11,408 nt of DNA from Ruminococcus sp. (lineage in GTDB: Bacteria > Bacillota > Clostridia > Oscillospirales > Ruminococcaceae). The translations under genes and the position numbers were made by a program. The notes below the pieces were generated by a model, which worked only from the letters and a program-made list of their open reading frames with translations, did no database searches and was not told the DNA's origin. This document shows positions 1 to 5,052 of this stretch, piece by piece. Within the stretch, counting starts at the first letter, position 1, and each line of letters opens with the position of its first letter. Where the stretch lies: positions 1-11,408 of the forward strand of contig JAGCWY010000018.1 of assembly GCA_017961625.1 (NCBI GenBank), in the 5' to 3' direction.

Positions 1-1
1 A

Positions 2-262
2 ACACTTAAGGAAATCGCATTCTGGATGATACTGGTCCCGGCAGGGCTCGTGATAATCCCGAACATCCTCGTTCCGTTTGACCATTGGTGCTCCGGAACG
101 CACGAGTTCTCACCGGAAGCCCGGTATCAGCGTAAGCTCCGAAAGGAGCTGCGGCATTGGACAAGCATTATGCTCTGCTCAGATCCTGAGTGGGAGCCGG
201 AGGATTATGCGTATGCCAAGAGAAAAGTTATGATGCTCAGGCAGGAGCTGGGGGAGAAATGA
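2..262 (+). CDS. Partial small protein with N-terminal membrane segment, unknown function
   Basis: The frame is open from base 2, so the gene probably begins upstream of the window; the first in-window ATG is at 26 and has only a distant AAGGA (8-12) before it. The visible protein opens with a hydrophobic stretch (about 20 residues from the IAFWMILVPAG region through NILVPF) that looks like one membrane span, followed by a charged, Arg/Lys/Glu-rich soluble tail of about 60 residues. This suggests a small membrane-anchored phage protein. I do not recognise the family. Its stop overlaps the next start (ATGA at 259-262), so it belongs to the same transcript. Confidence 0.6.
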   Translation, partial: TLKEIAFWMILVPAGLVIIPNILVPFDHWCSGTHEFSPEARYQRKLRKELRHWTSIMLCSDPEWEPEDYAYAKRKVMMLRQELGEK

Positions 263-594
263 GAGACGCAGAAAAAGAACTGAGAGATTTCTTCAATAGA
301 ATGCCTTGTATAGTTGATATGAACTCGTTTGCAAGAGGACGGCCAATTATCAATGCCATCGATAGGATTGTTCAGGTGGAGCGTGACAAGTGTTCAGATT
401 CACATTTTACAGTATATTACTATCACAGAATATACAGCGATGATAGGATCTACAAGTGCAAGGCCAGATTTAAGGTGCTTCCTGATATAGTGAAAACTTA
501 TATCAGTGAAAGATTTCCGAAGGAAACAGCATATTGTGTCAAGTGGAATGATTTATGCGAAAAAAATACACAGCTTTCCTTCTTCGAGCAATAA
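259..594 (+). CDS. Small phage protein of unknown function ending in a QLSFF motif
   Basis: A 111-residue protein. I chose ATG 259 because it forms an ATGA overlap with the upstream stop and has a purine-rich Shine-Dalgarno sequence (GGAG and GGGGGAG, 244-256) before it; a longer in-frame start at 190 would lie inside the upstream gene. The protein is mixed alpha/beta with an aromatic patch (HFTVYYYHRIY) and several Lys/Arg residues; no catalytic motif is evident. The last seven residues, QLSFFEQ, resemble the sliding-clamp binding consensus QL(S/D)LF, so contact with host DnaN is possible. This is inference from a short motif only. I do not recognise the family. Confidence 0.75.
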   Translation: MRDAEKELRDFFNRMPCIVDMNSFARGRPIINAIDRIVQVERDKCSDSHFTVYYYHRIYSDDRIYKCKARFKVLPDIVKTYISERFPKETAYCVKWNDLCEKNTQLSFFEQ

Positions 595-618
595 AGAAAA
601 AAGCTCCCCGAAGGGAGC
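591..618 (-). terminator. Hairpin resembling a rho-independent terminator for minus-strand transcripts
   Basis: A perfect 6-bp stem GCTCCC (603-608) / GGGAGC (613-618) encloses four bases. Read on the minus strand the loop is TTCG closed by C-G, an unusually stable tetraloop, and the stem is followed by TTTTTTCTTTAT. That is the classic layout of an intrinsic terminator. On the plus strand the hairpin is followed by AAAGAAAATATTT, with no U-tract, so it should not stop the operon efficiently. No minus-strand gene is visible to its right, so it may block antisense transcription. Confidence 0.55.
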
Positions 619-662
619 AAAGAAAATATTTCACACAGACATTTTACCACGAAAGGAGAAAA

Positions 663-821
663 ATGTCAATGAGTACATACGAAAAAGCAGCATATCTGCT
701 TGCAAAACTCTATCTTATGCGAAGGACTGAGTTCTTTGCAATGGAGGTTGAGGACATTGTTGATAAAGCAAGCCCGGCAGAAATAGACTTCTATTACAGG
801 AAGATCATAAGGGGGATATAA
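663..821 (+). CDS. Small helical protein, unknown function
   Basis: A 52-residue protein rich in helix-forming residues, with an EFFAMEVEDIVDKASPAEIDFYYRKI core. Two ATGs are possible: 663 lies 4 bases after GGAG (655-658), 669 lies 10 bases after it; the protein is nearly the same either way. Longer in-frame starts near 555 lie within the previous gene and across the hairpin, and are not credible. The stop shares one base with the methyltransferase start (TAATG, 819-823), which suggests translational coupling. The small acidic/basic helical make-up would fit a DNA- or protein-binding accessory protein, but I see no diagnostic motif and do not assign a function. Confidence 0.7.
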   Translation: MSMSTYEKAAYLLAKLYLMRRTEFFAMEVEDIVDKASPAEIDFYYRKIIRGI

Positions 822-2368
822 TGAGGCAGTATACGTTTTTCGATGAACTTATAGTCGATAATTTCGCCGGTGGTGGTGGAGCATCTACCGGAATTGAGCT
901 TGCAACAGGTCGGCCGGTTGATATAGCTATTAACCATGATCCTGATGCGATACTCATGCATAAGACCAATCATCCGAATACAACTCATTATTGTGAATCC
1001 GTGTGGGATGTAGAGCCGGAGAAGATATGTCAAGGGCATCCTGTCGGCTTGATGTGGCTTAGTCCGGACTGTAAACATTTCAGTCGAGCCAAGGGCGGAA
1101 AACCAAGAGACAAGAATATAAGAGGCCTTGCGTGGATAGCAGTCCGCTGGGCGGCAACAGTCAGGCCGAGAGTGATTATTCTTGAAAATGTTCCGGAGTT
1201 TGTAACGTGGGGGCCTCTCTCAGCAGATGGATTCCCGAACAAGAATAAGATAGGTGTTACGTTTAAAAGCTTTGTGAACGCTCTTAAATTGCACGGATAT
1301 GATGTGAAGTGGAAGGAACTGAAAGCCTGCGACTATGGAGCTCCTACAATACGGAAACGCTTCTTTCTTATAGCACGTTGTGACGGTCAGCCTATAATAT
1401 TTCCCGAACCTACTCACGGAGCAGGTCGAAAGCCATACAGGACAGCGGCTGAGTGCATAGACTGGAGCATTCCCTGCAAATCGATATTCGGTCGGTGTAA
1501 GCCTTTGGCAGAAAAGACAATGATACGCATTGCAAGAGGACTTGATAAGTTTACGTTGAAGGCGGATAGTCCTTTTATTGTGCCGATAGGATATGGAGAG
1601 AGAGAAGGACAGTCTCCAAGGGGAAACAGCATAGAAGTGCCTCTCAGTACAATTGTATCAACAGTCAAGCAAGCACTTGTAGCTCCGAACCTAATCCAGT
1701 ATCACAGTGAGACTTCTGGGCATGAAGTGAGAGGGCAGGCGCTTACAGAACCTATAATGACAGTTGATGCATCTCCGAGGTATGGCCTGTCAGCGGCACA
1801 TATCGTCAAATATTACAGCGGTGATAACTATTCCGACTGTGGAGCACCGCTGGGGACAGTAACAACGAAGGACAGATGCGGACTGGTGGAATCTCATCTT
1901 TGTGTTCTTAGAAATGGGGCTGACTGCAAAGCGCTGACTGCTCCTCTTCCGACTATATGCTCAGGTGGTGAACATCTGGGAATTGTGAGGACGTATTTGA
2001 AAAAGTATCCTCCGGAAACTTCTGTCGGCCACTGGCCAGAGGTCAGGGAACTGCTCAACAGATACTGCGGCTATAGTATGGCTGATAATGAGATACTATT
2101 GCTGGAAATAGCCGGGGAACAGTACTATATCAGCGATATAGGCCTTAGAATGCTTGAACCGAGGGAACTATACAACGCACAGGGATTTCCACGGGATTAT
2201 ATCATAGACCACGATTATAAGGGGAATACATATCCCAGAACCAAACAGGTAGCACGATGCGGAAATGCAGTTCCACCGCCTTTTGCAGAGGCACTTGTCA
2301 GGGCAAATCTGCCAGAGATGTGTGGTGCTAAAATATATACTATGGAAGAACTTAGATCGGTAATTTGA
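821..2368 (+). CDS. Phage-type C5 cytosine-specific DNA methyltransferase
   Basis: This 515-residue enzyme transfers a methyl group from S-adenosylmethionine to C5 of cytosine in a specific DNA site. Visible motifs, in order: SAM-binding motif I (VDNFAGGGGASTGIE, from residue 12), motif IV with the catalytic cysteine C84 in LSPDCKHFS (the usual PPCQ is SPDC here, as in many phage members), motif VI LENV (121-124), motif VIII-like APTIRKRF (174-181), and motif X CGNAVPPPFAEAL near 480-492. The region between motifs VIII and X should hold the target recognition domain and contains four degenerate repeats (273-398). Start ATG 821 follows AAGGGGG and overlaps the upstream stop by one base. No restriction enzyme gene is present, so it is an orphan methyltransferase, probably protecting phage DNA from host restriction. 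Recognition sequence cannot be read from the protein. Confidence 0.95.
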   Translation: MRQYTFFDELIVDNFAGGGGASTGIELATGRPVDIAINHDPDAILMHKTNHPNTTHYCESVWDVEPEKICQGHPVGLMWLSPDCKHFSRAKGGKPRDKNIRGLAWIAVRWAATVRPRVIILENVPEFVTWGPLSADGFPNKNKIGVTFKSFVNALKLHGYDVKWKELKACDYGAPTIRKRFFLIARCDGQPIIFPEPTHGAGRKPYRTAAECIDWSIPCKSIFGRCKPLAEKTMIRIARGLDKFTLKADSPFIVPIGYGEREGQSPRGNSIEVPLSTIVSTVKQALVAPNLIQYHSETSGHEVRGQALTEPIMTVDASPRYGLSAAHIVKYYSGDNYSDCGAPLGTVTTKDRCGLVESHLCVLRNGADCKALTAPLPTICSGGEHLGIVRTYLKKYPPETSVGHWPEVRELLNRYCGYSMADNEILLLEIAGEQYYISDIGLRMLEPRELYNAQGFPRDYIIDHDYKGNTYPRTKQVARCGNAVPPPFAEALVRANLPEMCGAKIYTMEELRSVI

Positions 2369-2383
2369 CGAAGGAGGAAAAAC

Positions 2384-3217
2384 ATGAGCACGGAAATAAT
2401 AGCAGTAAAGCAGCTGCCGGTTATAGTCGAGCAGCTTGCACAGGTAAAGGAGCAGGTCATTCAGAGAGTTGCGACAGCAACTTCACTTGTCTGCACCGAG
2501 GAGACTGTGAAGGAAGTCAAGAAGGCAAGAGCGGAGCTTAACGCTGAACTAAAAGCGTGGGAAGAGAAGCGTAAGGAAGTCAAGAACGCTGTAATGACAC
2601 CTTACGAGAAGTTTGAGGCAGTATACAAGGACTGCGTATCAGATACATACAAGACTGCTGATAAGGAACTCAAGCAGAAGATAGACAGCGTAGAGCAGGA
2701 ACTGAAAGATAAGAAAGCTTCCGCAGTAAAAGAATATTTCAATGAGTACCTTGAAAGCATGAACATCGATTTCGTAACGTTTGAGCAGGCAGGTATAAAT
2801 ATAACACTATCAGCGACCATGAAGAATCTTAAGGAGCAGGCAAAGGCTTTCATCGATAAGATCGGGGATGATCTGGCTCTCATTGATACTCAGGAACACA
2901 AGGCTGAAATACTTGTCGAATACAAGAAAACGCTCAACGTTTCCGCAGCCATAACAGGCGTGAACGCAAGATTCAAGGCAATCGAGGAAGAAAAGAAACG
3001 CATCGAGGAAGCTGAGGAGAGAAAAGCGGCAGAAGAACAGCATATAGCAGAGATAACATCAGCACTGCCTGAACCGGAGCCTAAGATAACTCAGCCGGTC
3101 GAAGTAAAGCCGGTGGAAGAGAAAAAGTATACACTCAGATTCACAGTCACCGCTACAAAGGACAAGCTCAGAGAGCTTAAAACATTTTTAGATAATGGAG
3201 GATACAAGTATGAGTAA
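2384..3217 (+). CDS. DUF1351 family phage protein, coiled-coil recombination accessory
   Basis: A 277-residue, Lys/Glu-rich, largely helical protein. Long predicted coiled-coil stretches are evident at about residues 40-120 and 195-222 (EEEKKRIEEAEERKAAEE), followed by a Pro-rich linker (229-243) and a compact C-terminal block KKYTLRFTVTATKDKLRELKTFLDNGG that looks like a small beta-alpha-beta fold. This architecture and its position directly before a Bet/RecT gene match the DUF1351 family of Gram-positive phages, whose role is unknown but which is linked by context to strand-annealing recombination. Start ATG 2384 is preceded by a strong AAGGAGG. The end overlaps the Bet start by 8 bases. 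Family call is from memory of sequence and context. Confidence 0.85.
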   Translation: MSTEIIAVKQLPVIVEQLAQVKEQVIQRVATATSLVCTEETVKEVKKARAELNAELKAWEEKRKEVKNAVMTPYEKFEAVYKDCVSDTYKTADKELKQKIDSVEQELKDKKASAVKEYFNEYLESMNIDFVTFEQAGINITLSATMKNLKEQAKAFIDKIGDDLALIDTQEHKAEILVEYKKTLNVSAAITGVNARFKAIEEEKKRIEEAEERKAAEEQHIAEITSALPEPEPKITQPVEVKPVEEKKYTLRFTVTATKDKLRELKTFLDNGGYKYE

Positions 3218-3932
3218 TCAGGAACAGAAGACAGACATGAAACAGGAACTGACAGTAGTATATGAGGCAGGCGGTCAGCAGATCAAGCTGACACCTTCCA
3301 TAGTACAGCAGTACATAGTCGGAGATTCCGGTCAGATAACACTTCCGGAGTTCAAGTTCTTTACGGAGCTTTGTAAGGCACGAAAGCTGAATCCTTTCCT
3401 CAAGGAGGCTTACTGTATCAAGTTCGGCAGCAATCCTGCACAGATAGTAGTCGGTAAGGATGCAGTTCTGAAGCGTGCAGTGCTCAATTCGTGCTTTGAC
3501 GGACTGGAAAGCGGAGTTATAGTACAGAATATCCAGTCAGGAGAACTCACAGAGAGAGCAGGGACGTTTTATCTCAGAGGCACTGAGAATCTTGTAGGCG
3601 GCTGGGCAAAAGTTTACCGTAAAGACTGGACACATCCAACGTATTGCAGTGTAGCTTTTGACGAGGTCGCCCAGAGGAAGAGCGGCGGAGCTCTGAATAC
3701 CAACTGGGCAAACAAAGGGGCTACAATGGTTGAGAAGGTCGCAAAGGTCAGGGCATTAAGAGAGGCATTCGTGGAAGATCTCAGTGGAATGTATGAGGCA
3801 GATGAAATGCCGATGCAGGCAGATGAAATGCCGCTGCCTGAGATCATACCTCAGGATGAACCTGTGGAAGAAGCTATAACTCAGGGCGAGCCCACAGAAG
3901 AGCCGATAGACGTTTCTTTCGATGAACTATAA
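3210..3932 (+). CDS. bet: Phage recombination protein Bet (RecT/Red-beta superfamily annealing protein)
   Basis: A 240-residue single-strand annealing protein that would coat ssDNA and pair complementary strands during phage recombination or replication. The core (residues 27-190) carries family hallmarks: LTPSIVQQYIVG, an EFKFFTELCKARKLNPFLKEAY block, QIVVGKDAVLKRA, and GGWAKVYRKDW. An acidic, Pro-rich tail follows (194-240) with a short duplication. I placed the start at ATG 3210, which follows TGGAGG (3195-3200); an in-frame ATG at 3195 is itself part of that ribosome site. It overlaps DUF1351 by 8 bases and the next gene by 11. A lambda-exo or YqaJ-type exonuclease partner is not in the window. 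The fold call is strong; assignment to Bet rather than another RecT-like family rests on the LNPF..EAY and GGWAKVYR signatures. Confidence 0.93.
   Translation: MSNQEQKTDMKQELTVVYEAGGQQIKLTPSIVQQYIVGDSGQITLPEFKFFTELCKARKLNPFLKEAYCIKFGSNPAQIVVGKDAVLKRAVLNSCFDGLESGVIVQNIQSGELTERAGTFYLRGTENLVGGWAKVYRKDWTHPTYCSVAFDEVAQRKSGGALNTNWANKGATMVEKVAKVRALREAFVEDLSGMYEADEMPMQADEMPLPEIIPQDEPVEEAITQGEPTEEPIDVSFDEL
3796..3837 (+). repeat. Two-copy 21-bp tandem repeat in the Bet acidic tail
   Basis: Units 3796-3816 and 3817-3837 match at 20 of 21 positions (AGGCAGATGAAATGCCG identical, then A/C, then TGC). They stay in frame and encode ADEMPMQ and ADEMPLP. A weaker 30-bp duplication follows (QDEPVEEAI and QGEPTEEPI, about 3849-3908). 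The tail seems to lengthen by slippage. Confidence 0.85.
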
Positions 3933-4560
3933 GATAATTTCCACCGGTTCATCCGGTAATGCGATCATTCTGAATGGCTATATTCTTATCGACTGCGGCG
4001 TTTCTTTTAAGGCGCTTGCAGCCGTTAAGAAGCAGCTCCGGATCGTTCTGCTGACTCATATCCATTCTGACCATTTCAACAGGAGCACGATCAGCAGGCT
4101 TGCTTCGGAGCGTCCGACACTTCGCTTTGTCTGCTGTGAGTGGCTGCTGAAAGACCTGATATCCTGTGGGGTATCAGAGAAGAATATTGATCTTATCAGG
4201 ATCGGCAAGCTTTACAATTATGGTCAGTTTATGATATCACCGGTAAAGCTGTATCACGATGTACCGAACTGCGGATATCGTATCTTCTGCGGATCAGAAA
4301 AGGCAGTCTATATAACTGATACAGTTACGGTGGAAGGAATATCTGCGAAGAACTATGACCTCTATCTGATAGAGGCTAATTATTCAGAAGCTGAGATACA
4401 GGATCGCATAAGACAGAAGGAGCAGGCAGGACAGTATGTATATGAGTACAGAGTTCTCAGAACGCATCTGAGCAAAGAGAAATGTGATGCTTGGCTCCTC
4501 GATAATATAGGGAAAAACAGTAAGTATGTATACATTCATCAGCATAGGGAGGAAAAATAA
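3922..4560 (+). CDS. Metallo-beta-lactamase-fold metal-dependent hydrolase
   Basis: A 212-residue protein with the metallo-beta-lactamase fold signature. Visible are N-terminal STGSSGNA (7-14) and LIDCG with D24, the metal-binding motif THIHSDH (H46, H48, D50, H51), H112 in YHDVPNCGYRI, D133 in YITDT, and a late H182 or H206. This pattern resembles the WalJ/YycJ-like branch (GSSGN plus HxHxDH), which includes proteins with nuclease activity. The start at 3922 lies inside bet (ATGAACTATAA overlap, 11 bases) with no clear ribosome site, so translation is probably coupled to bet. The stop overlaps the ssb start by one base. Location inside the annealing-protein/SSB block suggests a DNA or nucleotide substrate, perhaps a nuclease, but the substrate is inference. 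Confidence 0.88.
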   Translation: MNYKIISTGSSGNAIILNGYILIDCGVSFKALAAVKKQLRIVLLTHIHSDHFNRSTISRLASERPTLRFVCCEWLLKDLISCGVSEKNIDLIRIGKLYNYGQFMISPVKLYHDVPNCGYRIFCGSEKAVYITDTVTVEGISAKNYDLYLIEANYSEAEIQDRIRQKEQAGQYVYEYRVLRTHLSKEKCDAWLLDNIGKNSKYVYIHQHREEK

Positions 4561-4982
4561 TGTACAGTAAATTACAGGACGGAAGCTTCGTTATAGCCGG
4601 TTTCGTTGCAAAGGATGCTAAAATGAATAGTTCTCAGGGCGGAAAGACGTATACCAAGTGGAGTGTTAAGGTTGGCACAAAGCCTTCACAGAATCAGGGA
4701 GAACGTGGTGAGGCGATATGGACAAACTGCATAGCATGGCATGATCTTGGAAGGCTCGCAGGACAGATTAAAAAAGGTGACACAGTCCTTGCCATTGGAA
4801 AGATAGAGACAAACGACTATGAAGGCAAGACCTATAAGACACTCAACTGTGAATACATCAGCATCATGGGCAAGGCAGCCGGCGGCAGCACGCCAGCGGC
4901 AGCACCGCAGGCGACTACAGCAAATAACGACTTGCTTGCAGAATATGAAGAGATACTCGGCGGCGATGATATGCCTTTCTGA
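4560..4982 (+). CDS. ssb: Single-stranded DNA-binding protein
   Basis: A 140-residue SSB that would bind ssDNA at replication forks and recombination intermediates. The first ~105 residues form the OB-fold (GFVAKDAKMN, YTKWSVKVGTK, TNCIAWHDLGRLA, GDTVLAIGKIETNDYEGKTY), followed by an Ala/Thr/Pro-rich linker and an acidic tip GGDDMPF. That tip matches the SSB protein-interaction tail (usually DDDIPF) used to recruit recombination and replication partners. It begins one base into the MBL stop (TAATG) with AGGGAGG 7 bases upstream. Length is a little short of cellular SSBs, as usual for phage versions. Together with bet it makes a typical annealing module. Confidence 0.95.
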   Translation: MYSKLQDGSFVIAGFVAKDAKMNSSQGGKTYTKWSVKVGTKPSQNQGERGEAIWTNCIAWHDLGRLAGQIKKGDTVLAIGKIETNDYEGKTYKTLNCEYISIMGKAAGGSTPAAAPQATTANNDLLAEYEEILGGDDMPF

Positions 4983-5010
4983 TACAACATCTTTACATTG
5001 TATGCAACTA

Positions 5011-5033
5011 TTTTTCAGGCTATAACTGAAAGA
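5011..5033 (+). promoter_or_regulatory. Hairpin abutting the ribosome site of the DUF927 gene
   Basis: TTTCAG (5013-5018) pairs with CTGAAA (5026-5031) around a GCTATAA loop; T5012-G5032 and T5011-A5033 could extend the stem into the AAGGTGAT ribosome site (5033-5040). The 70-base ssb-DUF927 gap is otherwise short of signals, apart from a weak promoter-like pair (TTGTAT 4998-5003, 17 bases, TATAAC 5021-5026). The hairpin could tune translation or mark RNA processing. This is structural inference only. Confidence 0.3.
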
Positions 5034-5052
5034 AGGTGATAGTATTTTTACT

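Noticed and set aside
794..1078. Minus-strand frame across the start of the methyltransferase that could have used the terminator at 591-618
   Set aside because: It has no convincing ribosome site or domain and covers methyltransferase motif I coding sequence, so it is probably a shadow frame.
4819..5025. 68-codon plus-strand frame overlapping the end of ssb
   Set aside because: It is the Ala/Arg/Gln-rich frame shift of the SSB linker and has no ribosome site.
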